24,694 bases of DNA from Saccoglossus kowalevskii (taxonomy: Eukaryota; Hemichordata; Enteropneusta; Harrimaniidae). The stretch covers positions 392,445 to 417,138 of the forward strand of contig NW_003135335.1 in assembly GCF_000003605.2 (NCBI RefSeq), in the 5' to 3' direction. The notes under the pieces were generated by a model, which searched no databases, was not told the origin of the DNA, and worked only from the letters and a program-made list of their open reading frames with translations. Of the stretch, positions 1-10,853 are shown in pieces (the stretch's first letter is position 1; every line of letters begins with the position of its first letter). Made by a program: the position numbers and the translations under genes.

Positions 1-11
1 CAGCAACTATG

Positions 12-311
12 AGTTTGAAATGGAACAGTTTTGAACGCAATAAAATCACGCGTAGAACTCGGGCTCCAGCAAGAAATTGTGGCGTCAAACTGGTTGTCGG
101 TTGAATTGTTTTGCAATAGACATAATTTTGGAGCCTGTATTTGTCTATGAAATGTTTCTAAGTTTTGTTGAGGATTTTTCTGTAAAGAAATTGCTGAAAT
201 TATTTCATCTGTTTGTAAACGGGACGTTGTTGCTTTGACGATGGGCTACGGAAGACTGACGTCGAAACGTTCCATTCAGATCGGATGGCGCCCTCTCGTG
301 CCAATCCCCCC
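12..311 (+). repeat. Left arm of a long, near-identical inverted repeat
   Basis: This arm matches the reverse complement of 1903-2204. By eye I count about five substitutions and one small indel over ~290 aligned bases; the first ~125 bases from the outer end are identical. The outer end begins AGTTTGAAATGG and the inner end finishes in a short C run after GCGCCCTCTCGTGCC. The 11 bases to its left do not match the flank of the other arm, so the outer boundary appears real. Either it is one terminal repeat of a foldback-type element of ~2.19 kb, or one of two solo ~300 bp elements inserted in opposite orientation. No clear target-site duplication is seen. Confidence 0.9.
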
Positions 312-385
312 TGCTTTGTACAGTGATGATAAGTAACGCGTATCGAACTGTGCGGAGTTCGGGTACAGTGGAGCGCATCTAACAC
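311..385 (+). repeat. Direct repeat copy 1 inside the inverted-repeat interval
   Basis: Shares CTTTGTRCAGTGATGATAAG, then GAACTGTGCGGAGTTCG and GCATCTAACA, with 1079-1137. This copy carries about 14 additional bases between GAGTTCG and GCATCTAAC. It directly abuts the inner end of the left arm. Confidence 0.8.
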
Positions 386-1078
386 AATCTCCTTCCCTCG
401 CCTTTGCGCCTTACGCATAGTGCCTCTACCACAGGCAGCCTTCAATTTTGTGGTCAATCACCTCACTACACACGGCCATTTTTCAGCGGTTGTTTCATTT
501 GAAACCGAACTACAAAAAGTGGAAAAAACGTATGTGACATCCGAACTATTTATTAATGTCAGACTTCAGTAAAAAACGTGAATACGAACCATTTTATCGC
601 GGACTATGTTTTGCAAGGTAATGTTACTGTAGTGAAATGGCGCACGTGATACACTAATACTGGGTAGAAAAAACGTTCTGTTAACGCATATAGTTGGGAA
701 AGAAACATTAAAGACTAATTTCACTGAAAGGAGTTTCCTAACATTTCCATTCATCTTGTATTCTGGTGAATATTTCAATACTATTTCTGGCTTGAACGGG
801 TTCGATTTTGCGCGTTTAACAGCCAGGTTCTAGTAAGTTTATAAAGTTAGTCATTTATAGTAGAAACTAATGCTTTGGCATGTAGGAAAGGATTGTACTT
901 TTCTAACGCAAGTCATGTATATTTTAATCTAATTAACTGAACATTTTATTCGGAGTCGGGGCGTGAAACGTCTTATTAAAGTGATTAAAGTCACCAAGTG
1001 ACTTACGCATAACTTTGTTAACCGACAGGGTCTTGTAGTTCGAACATATTCGAATATGCAAATGAGTTCTATGCAAAG

Positions 1079-1137
1079 CTGCTTTGTGCAGTGATGATAA
1101 GTAAGACGTACCGAACTGTGCGGAGTTCGCATCTAAC
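1079..1137 (+). repeat. Direct repeat copy 2 inside the inverted-repeat interval
   Basis: Same orientation as 311-385, with a few substitutions and lacking the ~14-base insertion. It is not next to an arm, so the word is an independent repeat and not part of the arm itself. Confidence 0.8.
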
Positions 1138-1902
1138 AACGTCACGGTGGAACGTCTTGTGGCGTACCTCCGCCCGAGGATTACTGCGTACAACCCCGTA
1201 CTAGCACGGCTATCACGAAATATTGGACAGCGTGTTGTATTTTATTTCTTAGAAAATAGTGTGACAAATGACTGAAAATCCTACGAACTTGACCATGACA
1301 ATAACACATTCACTGATTAATAATGTCACTGTTCATTGTTTTGGCTTACCTATGAACTTTTGGCATCTCAAAAACGGCTTTTCTTTCCTCCCATACTCGC
1401 TCCCAGTCTGAGGCTTTCATTTGAAGGCCTTTATCCCAGTAGGCGGGTATTCCACCCAAGTTTGCAGACATATCTGAGATTTAATTGATTGAATGTGTCA
1501 GTATTCAGGTTCAAGACATGACGGACCAAAACCTTGTCCACAGTCTCGGACATACATGGCGCCCTCTATCAACATTTCATTTATATTTTCTTGTCCAAGG
1601 TTCCGTCAAATCAAACTACGTACTAAAGTAAATGCCGTCCTGAGCGTGCTCGGAATGGCTAGTTTCTAGGCTACGCCAAATCAGCGATTCTGAAGGTGGA
1701 AATTGCAGATATCTGCGTCGATCGATGTAACTAATACCTTGACTGTTGGCGAAAATTCTATCTCCAAACAGCCCTCAAATTTATTTTAGGCAACAGGAAG
1801 ATTTATTAGTCTAGTACTAAATTGTTTTGTATTACATAATAAACATTGTATGAACACTCAAATGCAAAATGTTTAATGTAAAAGTCAAAAATGTCTCAGG
1901 GG

Positions 1903-2204
1903 GGGGGGGAATTGGCACGAGAGGGCGCCATCCGATCTGAATGGAACGTTTCGACGTCAGTCTTCCGTAGCCCACCGTCAAAGCAACAACGTCCCGTTTA
2001 CGAACAGATGAAATAATTTAAGCAATTTCTTTACAGAATAATCCTCAACAAAACTTAGAAACATTTCATAGACAAAAACAGGCTCCAAAATTATGTCTAT
2101 TGCAAAACAATTCAACCGACAACCAGTTTGACGCCACAATTTCTTGCTGGAGCCCGAGTTCTACGCGTGATTTTATTGCGTTCAAAACTGTTCCATTTCA
2201 AACT
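1903..2204 (-). repeat. Right arm of the long inverted repeat
   Basis: Reverse-complement partner of 12-311, about 98% identical by eye. It opens with the end of an 11-base G run (1899-1909), then TTGGCACGAGAGGGCGCC, and ends in CCATTTCAAACT at 2204. The following bases GCGCATGCACAC do not duplicate the bases left of position 12. The high identity means recent insertion or gene conversion between arms. Confidence 0.9.
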
Positions 2205-4216
2205 GCGCATGCACACACACTGTGGTTTCTCGAAATGCATACTAATTAGGTAACTTGTCACTGATAAAAGTCACCGAAAACATTTTGAGCAATTTTGAGC
2301 AATAGTACTAGAGTGAAATATAAACGTGCCTCTGCATTCTCCATTAATTTCGTAACTTGCTAAGATTATGGTAAAGAGAAAACCTGTGCTTACTTTCAAC
2401 AGTTAGCTGGAGTCTGATCGAAAACGTGTCTCAAAAAATACCTTTACATCATTTTTGCGATTATTTTTTCAGCTCGTAACGATAGAATCAATCAATTTAG
2501 AACTAACATGTATGCTATCGGAAAGCATTTTGGCACAATTTTACTGAAAAAGACGAGTTCTTCATTGCTCATGAATATTAATTTATGCAAATGAGACGAG
2601 TATTTCAACCAATCGTGTCATGCAACTCCCCCCCCCCCCTGATATGTCTAATGTGTGTGTGCGGTTCCACATAGCAACGCTTAGATCGGAACAATAGAAT
2701 ATATACGAAATGACTGTGCAGTTTTTACGAAAACGGAAAGTGGTCGCATAAAAAGGGACAAGCTCACGTCGTCGAAATTAAACATTACAACAAAATTCCG
2801 TTTTCGCACTACGAAATAACTTAAAATATGAGCGTTGAAAAATATCAAATACTAGTATATAAAAATGATAATCTGAACTTTCGCTCAGTCTGACGTTAGA
2901 AACAGTTTTCAGTTTTTGTTTCATATACAGCTCGGAAATCCGCCAAAATAAATGAAATCATTCTTGTTTTAGCATATCATACGGGCAATTGTATCTGACA
3001 CAATAAACTATAGTAAGTTGAAATACAACAGACCGAACTCAAATTATAGAGATTACCTGTGCAACAAAAATGAATTCACCGACTCAGGTCACAGATGTTC
3101 TAAGATCAAGGATTATAGTCCGACTTATATCAATTTGTCTCAGTCTGTACAATGTGACTTAATTTATATCAGACGCAAAATCTATAGTGAAATCACTGTT
3201 TTAGAGACCGTTTTCAATAAAATGTTAACATATACATACATGAATGGCGGCCATTTTGAATTTCAAAAAGATGTCAAAGCATAAGTTATGCAAAACATCT
3301 GTTCACAAACTTAGTGACTCCGTAATATAACATTCATTAGAAAACAGACAGCAGAAGGTAGAAAAGTGCTAAACATTTTTTTTTTCGTCATATTTCGTTA
3401 CAAACAGGCATCTATGCTAAATCTGTATATAGTGAGGTTTCACGTCAGGGCGAAGTTAAAATAAAAAATAATTTTTTGGCCATTTTTGGGTTAAAATTTT
3501 AAAATGGTCCAATCCTTTTGAGATGCATATCAATTTACTCGTCTTGACTAGTTAAGTTCAAAAATATATTGTTTGATCTAGTTTTGACCTTGCATTACGT
3601 CACAATGACCGAAAATGTTGAAAATTCAACACAGTTTTTGTGAAGGGTCAAACTCATAAAATCTGTCATAATAGCCGATTTTGACAATTCTGGTGTCTAA
3701 TTATATGTTTTCTTGCATGGCAAAGCTAATAAGACAACTTTCATAGACCATTATGCCAGTCTTAGCTATGAAAATACAATTATGTTAGATAAGATGGGTC
3801 TATTGATGTGGGTTTGTCATCATAATTATTCATACATATTGACTGGCCTAGATTACATCCATGACCTTTATTGTACATATCTCAAAATGTAGCCTGGTGA
3901 CATAGGCTGAAAAAAATTATATATTGTTAATGAAGGAGTACTTTTTGTTGTTTTGAATTATTTTAAAAATCTGGGTTTTAAAAAGTGTCAAAAATGCAAT
4001 TTTTCTTTAACATTGTGTTCTATGGAATTGTTCTAAAAAATAGCGATTTTCAAGAAATAAGGACACGTTTCTCAAAAAACTTAACTGTAACACACAAAAT
4101 AATGCTATTTCATTGTACCATGGGACATTAGCTTCATGATTGTACATAATAAACTAATGTACATTGTCATGCGATTTATGACCAATTTTGTCAAAAATTG
4201 TGAGTAGGCTTCTAAC
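2205..4216. other. AT-rich non-coding stretch
   Basis: No coding sequence is supported. Notable items are a 12-base C run at 2628-2639, a near-palindromic AATGGCGGCCATT at 3243-3255 resembling a YY1-type word, and long AT-rich tracts from about 3400 to 4200. The 88-codon open frame at 3018-3284 lacks an ATG start, has no recognisable motif and I do not call it a gene. Confidence 0.6.
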
Positions 4217-4632
4217 TTAAAGCCCACATGTCATCCCTGTGGTCCCAAGTACCCCCGGATTATAATGCAGCCAGCCTGGTATACACGTACCATTTTTGAC
4301 CTTGTTTTTTTCCCATGACGTCTCGGACCAATGGGCTTCAGTTCGTGTCCCAATGCTATACTGATCGGCAAGTCCGAGTCGAGACTGGTGACTTGGCCGG
4401 GATTTCATTTCCAACATCTGCGATGTCCCCGGTAACATCATCGCCCGGCACTGATTCTCTAAAAGGGGGAGTTTTCCTTTCAATCGCATCATTCTGCCTG
4501 CGTTTTTTACCACTGTTGTTTAGTGACAGGGGAATGGGCAATATACTAGTATGCAGTAGAACGTCGGAATCGACTTCGGGGATTGGAAGATTTTGGTCAC
4601 ATGACTGTGTCTACCCTATGGGGTTACTCTGA
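4217..4632. other. GC-richer segment open on both strands, not recognised
   Basis: This patch has a more balanced base composition than its AT-rich surroundings. It has overlapping open frames on both strands: 98 and 61 codons on minus, 105 codons on plus beginning at an ATG. None shows a motif I recognise. The two minus-strand frames together could be a frameshifted remnant of a transposon protein, but that is a guess. It may equally be chance. Confidence 0.25.
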
Positions 4633-4926
4633 TTCTCGCACTAACGAGGATTCCGCATTTACGCAGTGTTTCTGAGACTGTACTATATTTGTTTTACTAT
4701 TTTTTTAATTGATTTATTAAGACATCCACAAAATCCCCAAATCTTTAATTGCAGCCATGTTAGAAGACGGTTATAGAATGACAAGCGAACTACAAGGGGT
4801 GGTAGGTCACGCGACGCCTTTGTCGTTATATAAGTCATTTGTCATTATATGGCCTTTAGAAATGTATGAGGAATTTAAAACTGCAAACATTCTCATCTGA
4901 ACGAATGCAATTGTCTGAATTATTCT

Positions 4927-4983
4927 AGTACACCATAGACCCTCTAGTACACCATAGACCCTCCAGTACACCATAGACCCTCT
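4927..4983 (+). repeat. Three tandem 19-bp units containing CATAGACCCTC
   Basis: The unit AGTACACCATAGACCCTCT repeats at 4927-4945, 4946-4964 and 4965-4983, with a single base change in the last position of unit 2. The third unit pairs with an inverted copy that follows at once. Confidence 0.95.
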
Positions 4984-5007
4984 AAAAGAGAGGGTCTATG
5001 AGTACAC
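4966..5007. repeat. Hairpin formed by the third 19-bp unit and an inverted copy
   Basis: GTACACCATAGACCCTCT is followed by a 5-base spacer (AAAAG) and AGAGGGTCTATGAGTAC. The core 12 pairs (CATAGACCCTCT with AGAGGGTCTATG) are perfect and the stem extends through GTAC with a one-base bulge. It could extrude as a cruciform or be the tip of a small inverted-repeat transposon. Confidence 0.85.
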
Positions 5008-5539
5008 CAATCTATCGACAATATCACCACTTATTTTTTGTATATTTATGTATCACATATCAAAGTTTAAAATGAGTCGACCTACTTTCTAACAAAAGTA
5101 CGTTTGAAAACGCACAGTGGCATAAACGCCCTCTGTCAAGATTTTTTTTTATAAATATGGTATCGCATTGTGAATGAGGCCAATAGGTGAGAACAGTTTC
5201 TTTATTTCCCCTTCGTTTCTTGAGGCCGAGGGCGCTAGTACAAAAGGCATGATTGGCCACTTCGGTGCCATGTATTCAAAAGAAGTCTATTTACTGTTGT
5301 ATGGTGTATTATGCAGCATTAAAATAGTCCTATGACCTTTTCTTAAAAGCCACTTGCATGTAGGCGTGAGTAGCGCCCTCACCGAACGGCATCAGACCTC
5401 GCTGTTTTGGGGTTTAGAGCACCGCGGAGGGCGCAACTCATGCGACCTTGTCAGGTTCGTTACATGTGGCTCACACATTGACAGCTTATTATGTCATACT
5501 GATCGAGGGTTATTTAGAATGGTTTGGATTTCAGTTTAA
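5008..5539. other. Spacer with clustered GCGCCCTC words
   Basis: No gene is supported. Copies of the word ACGCCCTCT, GAGGGCGC or GCGCCCTC occur at 5126-5134, 5228-5235, 5373-5380 and 5427-5434, in mixed orientations. Short open frames on either strand here have no recognisable domain. Confidence 0.5.
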
Positions 5540-6742
5540 ATGAAGAGAATGCTACAAAATCTGATAGGCCTTTTACAATATACATTATTGACTGAAATAT
5601 TTGATCACGCTGCATCGGAAATGTAGTCAACTAATAGATCCCGTATCCGGAACCAATCCCAACCAGCGTGGTGGGATAAAGAATACAGCGCAGCTAAACT
5701 AGAAAAATATAAACCACTAAACAAATTCAGACGTTCAAATATCATTAGTGACTTGACCAATTATCTATTTGCTAAAAATAATTTCAAAGCAATATGTAAA
5801 AATAAGAAACAGATATTTATAGACAAACAAAAACATAAACTGTTAGAAATTCTGTAAAATTCTGGGCTCTTTTGCGAAATATTAAATTTAATGCGCCTTT
5901 AATCATTGAAATTAAATCTGACCGTCGGTACAAATATTTTCTTGGCTTGTTGAACAAACCAATCTCACCTTCCAATGAATTTAAAACAGCTGTGATTAAC
6001 CTGGAACTACACGACGAGCACTGTGACCGGTGTATTGATAAACTACCACGTGACTTAAATGCGAATATAACTATATTGGAAATTGAGAAAGCGATCAGAA
6101 GCTTGCCAAACACCAAAGCTCCGGGTAACGATGACACACATTGGTCCTGTCTTATTGCTGTTATTCAATATGAACATACTCTGCAGTTGTAACTTTCCAG
6201 CAACCTGGTGTAAAGCCATTATCTCGCCTCTACATAAAAAAAGGTGATCGTTCTGATGTCAACAATTACATTTTATTGATTTGGTAAAGGCGTTTGACTC
6301 GATTCAACACGATTTTCTGTGGTCAAAACTAATCAAATATAGTATACATGGCAAATGCTCCCCCAAACTCCGTTCCTATCACAATTTTAAGTCGTCACTT
6401 GTTCAAGAAAATATTTGTTTTGTATCCATGTTTTCAAATTTAGAGCTGCATTGTCAAGATTACGTTGTTCTTCTCACAACTTGCGTATTGAAAAGGGAAG
6501 ACATGACAATTTTACCCTTGAAAATAGATTTTGTGAATACTGTGTTGAACGCAATCAATTTTATATTGGAGACGAATAGCTATTCACCCTCGTTATCACC
6601 GTATTAGAGCAGAGTTTTTGTCTGTGCGGTTTGCACTAACCCCAATTACCACAATTTTATCTCGCTTATGAGTTTAAGAAATTATATAAATTTAAACCAG
6701 TTAGCTTGTTTTGTTTATTTTGCCTTGAAAAGCAGAACTTGA
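5540..6742 (+). pseudogene. Broken non-LTR retrotransposon ORF2 (CR1/L2-like group, family uncertain)
   Basis: Pieces of one LINE polyprotein appear in the correct order across shifting frames. There is a linker-region WWDKE motif (5669-5683), preceded in frame by a stop at 5624; after a stop at 5855 and a frame change, FWALLRNIKF (from 5860); then the RT entry region with KAPGND (6115-6132), PLHKK, KKGDRSDVNNY (ending 6269); then FIDLVKAFDSIQHDFLW (from 6272) with the first catalytic Asp region. Two deletions are evident. NNY joins FID within about 3 bases where families normally have many tens of residues, and the block that should hold the YADD box is missing before the C-terminal part. 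The latter has LRIEKGRH (6481-6504), a Cys-x2-Cys pair (codons 6532 and 6541) and an ending like ALKSRT-stop at 6742. Such proteins make cDNA by target-primed reverse transcription; this copy is dead. Clade placement is inference. Confidence 0.88.
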
Positions 6743-7981
6743 ATGTATCTCATGGTAACACCATTGCATGCACTTAACGCTGTTAAGGTAGCGGGACTAT
6801 TATTTGCATACTTGTTTTCATCTTCTAATTGTGACTAAATGACTACAAATAGACCCGGGAAAGTATATATTTTTAGAATCGTCAGACTTCAAGCTTTTCA
6901 CAAGTGTATTTTGCATGCCCGTATCTGCATTCTACGACGCGTTACTCAATCAAAGGTGAAAAATTACTTTTTCTGTAAAAAAAATAATTACGCATTTATG
7001 CTGGCGATAAGAAGTATTTTTTTCACTTTTCCTAGTTGTTCAATAGTCTGGTGAATTGAATATGTCTGGTCAGTTTTATTCAAGCAACGCGTTTTAAAAA
7101 ATAGTGTGCTGAATTTCAATTACTGTTTTAGTCACATTGCCTCCAACTCAAACCACAACTCGTTGGTAAATAATCGGTGAAATAGTTTGTCTGGACACAT
7201 TCAAGTTCCTCTCATTGTCACCTTAAAGCTGTGAAAATTTGGTGTTAATCCGACGATAATAAGTATACGTTATTTTTTGTTAAAGACCTTGTATTTTGAA
7301 AAACATAAACTCCTAGAAAACGTCCATGAAGTAACAGCACAGATTTTCAAGCTTGTTTATCGGCACAATCAATTTGTTTTCCCATCAAGGTCTGTTTTAC
7401 CATGTGTAGGGGCATCCAAATGTGTAAGGCTATTAGAAACCAAAAAAATAAAGGAATGGGATAGCTATAATTGGATAAATTCGGCACATGAAAACACCAA
7501 AATCAATGATTTTTTTCAGTGGCTGTGTGACCTTATGTCTGACACATTCATATGCAAATGACTAATCTGTGAAACAAACAGGGGCGGGGACAAACCACTC
7601 AAATGTTTGGAAACACTCATTGTGTGTCAGATAGCTACTGATAACACATCCTAAGGGCACGTGCATTCAACGCCACAAGTCTTTTGTTTTTTTAGCCAAT
7701 CAGAATTCATCTTCCGAGCCAGTGCAGATCAGCAGCATCCTAACATTGCTTTGTCTTGAGTTTATCTTTGAAACTTATAGGCACACAGATTAAACCTGTG
7801 TTGTTGATTTTGGAAAACACTACTGAGGCTGCCTTGCTTCCCTTCAGAAAATATACATTTTAACCAACTTACATGACATTATATGTGATGTTGACTTTAT
7901 CATATGAAAGTTTATAGTGCATTTCATCAATTAATAAATAAATGTGAAAATCGTAATTTTCAACACAAATAATAGTCTACC
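6743..7981. other. AT-rich non-coding stretch
   Basis: No feature is supported. An open frame at 7277-7561 lacks an ATG start and has no recognisable domain; a 71-codon frame at 6839-7054 is equally featureless. No tandem or inverted repeat stands out by eye. Confidence 0.5.
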
Positions 7982-8072
7982 TTAAATGAAATTGTATTTG
8001 CTTTGCAATAAACAAACACTGCCGCCACTTTGTTGACTGCATTGAACGACATACTTCTTTTGTAACATAACT

Positions 8073-8130
8073 GATATCAGAGGTACATTACTTGGGTTTG
8101 TAACTACGGTGACATGATACCAAGATCCCG
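8073..8130 (-). repeat. Left arm of an imperfect inverted duplication flanking the (AT)n tract
   Basis: The reverse complement of this arm contains GGGATCTTG, ATGTCACC, GTTAC and CCCAAGTAATGTACCTCTG. The same blocks occur in the same order on the + strand at 8415-8490, where an extra ~11 bases lie before CAAACCCC. The last ~25 bases are nearly identical between arms. Confidence 0.8.
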
Positions 8131-8414
8131 TCACAATCTCGCTCTCGCATAAGCGTTCCAACTCGGAAAAAATGCGAATGCGCATGCCCGAGGTAACTAG
8201 GATACTGGGATGTCCAGGTGGATCAAAATAGCTGCCCACGATATGACGGATTACGAGAACTATATTTTCTGTACATTTTCGATGTACTATATTACATTTT
8301 TCTCTATGATAGTGACAAGAAAAGTTTATTTTTTCATTACAAACCTTGAACATTGATATGCGTCATGTCAGAAGGTCGTAGCCTCAGTCTCGCTATCTAC
8401 GAGAAGAGACTTGA

Positions 8415-8589
<175 letters not shown>

Positions 8590-8639
8590 ATAACTGAACA
8601 TAGACGTATTATGGTATCCTTAAGCTTGGTCACCACAAA

Positions 8640-9100
8640 AACGATTACGGATTAATAGGTGATTTTCCGTACAATTGCGAGATCTCGCGAGATGCATGAA
8701 AGACGCGCGTCGAACGTCTGCCGCAAAAATCGAACGATTTGATTTTGAACTAGAATTTCTTTATTTCGTAGCTTCCATTGACCGGCCGATCTTCGACATA
8801 GGAATATTGCTTCCGAATACCCTTACTTAATCGAAATTGCCTATCATCAAATGTGGACAGCACATTATTAAGCATGGAAATGTCCCCGAAATACTTTCGC
8901 GTTTGTCGAATCCCACGCGATGTTTGACGCGACTACGACGCTATGACCTTTGTTTGTCCTGTTTTTACGTTCGATTTCACGCATAACGCGTGATTCTCGC
9001 AGTGAACGGAAAATGGTCTATTTACTCTCAGGCCATTGAACCTTTAAACTATCGTCGCTAGAAAACAGAGGCTGCTAATGAAAAACTGACACGCGATCGA
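8640..9100. promoter_or_regulatory. CpG-rich patch with a TCTCGCGAGA palindrome; possible promoter or enhancer
   Basis: The palindrome TCTCGCGAGA lies at 8683-8692, within GCGAGATCTCGCGAGA. In vertebrates this word is a known CpG-promoter element bound by BANP/ZBTB33-type factors. The next ~400 bases are visibly richer in CG dinucleotides (for example ACGCGCGTCGAACG, CGCGTTTGTCG, ACGCGACTACGACG) than the AT-rich neighbourhood. I find no convincing exon on either strand close by, so a start site here is inference. It could also be an old unmethylated repeat. Confidence 0.3.
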
Positions 9101-9204
9101 AGAGGCAACAACGTTAACGACCAGATGCAATTCACATGTTACTAACGTGACTGGACGAATTAGAAAATTGGCCTTCAGACAAACCATTGACCTTACAGTC
9201 TACT

Positions 9205-9215
9205 GGGGGGGGGGG
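9205..9215 (+). repeat. 11-base G run next to a GTCTATGG word
   Basis: Eleven G followed by TCTATGG. On the other strand this reads CCATAGA, then C11, then AGTAG, resembling an expanded version of the CATAGACCCTCTAGTA unit at 4927-4983. Confidence 0.85.
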
Positions 9216-9897
9216 TCTATGGACAACATTGGTGCCAACATATCGATCTTCACCTTAAAATGATATTATCACAACAAAATTAAAAACATCGGTTCATATA
9301 AAAACAAAATCAGAGCAAGCGGTGGCTGGTTGTGGTTACCATCATGGAGGTCTATATTTTATCTCCATGTTTACATGAAGTAAACAAAAACAAAATTTAC
9401 CAAACATTTCCAAAATATTCACTAAATATTGTTTTAATAAATAACGTTATCATTACTTAATTCTAAAATCTGCAGTGGTTGTATTCACTCTGCGCAACTT
9501 TCGGATATTCTGATATATCTGCTTTTCCACTACTGTGATGAATTTGTTTTTGCGCGTCTGTTGATCGACTTAATTAGTTGATTACGAGCGAATGGCTGTG
9601 TTATGTCTGTCATCGTTTCGGCCCATTTGAGGTTCTGGACGGAACTTGGCTCTGTGATTTGGAACTAATTACGAGATAGCCGTCGCTATTCGGACTACTA
9701 TTTCTGACAGTTGGTATTCGTAATTATTAATGTAGTGAACGATTAATCAAAAGATATGACGTATTCAGTACTTAGTGTGATTGGCTGTATGATTGAAGGT
9801 TACGCCCCAGAGTCTTTTTACTGCTTTGTAATTGGTTAAGGTTTTGAAAATGAATAAAAAGTTTTTGGTTGGTTTTGGGGAGTACACCAGAACAGAC
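9216..9897. other. Non-coding stretch
   Basis: No gene is seen. A small inverted repeat CATGGAG/CTCCATG encloses GTCTATATTTTAT near 9345-9371. The rest is AT-rich sequence without a domain or a repeat that I can support. Confidence 0.45.
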
Positions 9898-9977
9898 GCA
9901 GTCCTGGAGAGTCTTGGGGTGAGTCTTGACGCAGTCTAGAGGCAGTCTTGGGTCAGCCTTGCGATAGTCTTGGGGAC
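9898..9977 (+). repeat. Degenerate short tandem array of GCAGTCTTGGGGT-like units
   Basis: About seven units of 8-14 bases, each built on AGTCTTGG (AGTCCTGG, AGTCTTGGGG, AGTCTTGACG, AGTCTAGAGG and so on). Copies are diverged, so the array is old. No coding meaning is evident. Confidence 0.7.
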
Positions 9978-10853
9978 TTTTCCCAGGGCACTGTGTCTTA
10001 TAGAGTGCTCGACTGACCGACTAAGACGAGAGTTGAAACGTATTTTGTTGTGTGTGTCTTATTTGACTGTAAAGCTTAAGTGACTTTCCCGGTCCCGTAC
10101 CTCAAGGGGACGAGATATAGAGACAAGACGAGATTCCCCCTGACACGTGCGGAGAACCCCAGAAGAGAAGGATTCCCCCTGATACTACTCCAGGATGTTT
10201 TCGTTTTCATCCAACTTTTTTTTTTTAAATGGTTTTGTTAAATTTGCCAAAACAAGGCTTTAACTGAAGACGAGGATAAACATCCCCTGAACGGGATACA
10301 TCATGCATTTTCGGTATCAGTGTCTCAACATTGACCGGATACTGTTGGTCTGGTATATATCCCCTCTTAGATGACCCCTCCACTTCTCAAAAGGAGTGTA
10401 CGTTTTACAATAATGTAGATGAAGATGAAATCATTTTCTCAATTTCTCACAACAGTAGATATAATGTCATACTTCACCCATAAACCCTTGCTGAAAAATC
10501 AAGATGGTAGACTACATAAACTGATGAAAAGTTGAATACTAGTATCTAGAGAAAGAAAAATGATTAAAAAAAATGCAAATTGCATTTTCTCACACTTGCC
10601 GGCATCTTTTATCTTGGAGCTTTATGTTGTTAGCCTTCAATGCTTTTCTGGGTCCAAAGATTTATTTGACAGTTGTCGGAATAAATACGTCAATAATGTT
10701 CTTACTAAACATGACCTTCGAATGTTTGACCAGAGAGGACAATGCTCATACCCTACTGATTGGTTTCCAGTTTGGCATAAATATATAGTCTAACCACAAT
10801 TTGTAGACATAATGCTTTGCGGGAATGATTGGAAATAAAGCATGAATAGGTTG
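9978..10853. other. Non-coding stretch with a small direct repeat
   Basis: GATTCCCCCTGAYAC occurs twice, at 10132-10146 and 10171-10185. Otherwise no recognisable gene, LTR boundary or structured RNA. The overlapping open frames at 10560-10793 are in different frames of AT-rich DNA and show no domain. Confidence 0.45.

Larger units (their letters stand above)
12..2204. mobile_element. Candidate non-autonomous foldback (long-TIR) element
   Basis: Two ~300 bp inverted arms enclose about 1.59 kb (312-1902). I see no open frame over 100 codons in the interior and no transposase or reverse-transcriptase motif, so if this is one element it must be moved by proteins from elsewhere. The interior holds two direct copies of a ~60 bp word (311-385 and 1079-1137) and otherwise AT-rich unique-looking sequence. 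The lack of a visible target duplication leaves the alternative that the arms are two independent copies of a ~300 bp repeat. Mobility is inferred only from the long, highly similar arms. Confidence 0.55.

Noticed and set aside
929-1193. Minus-strand frames sharing HSS-RTYHHCTKQ-like text with 200-457
   Set aside because: The similarity comes from the direct nucleotide repeat (311-385 and 1079-1137); the reading frames are short and end at once.
5817-6137. 106-codon minus-strand frame
   Set aside because: It is the shadow of the LINE reverse-transcriptase fragment on the plus strand.
9978-10190. Possible LTR end with TATAGAG and a CCCCCTGACAC-type primer-binding region
   Set aside because: No TG...CA termini, tRNA-complementary site, second LTR or gag/pol sequence could be found.
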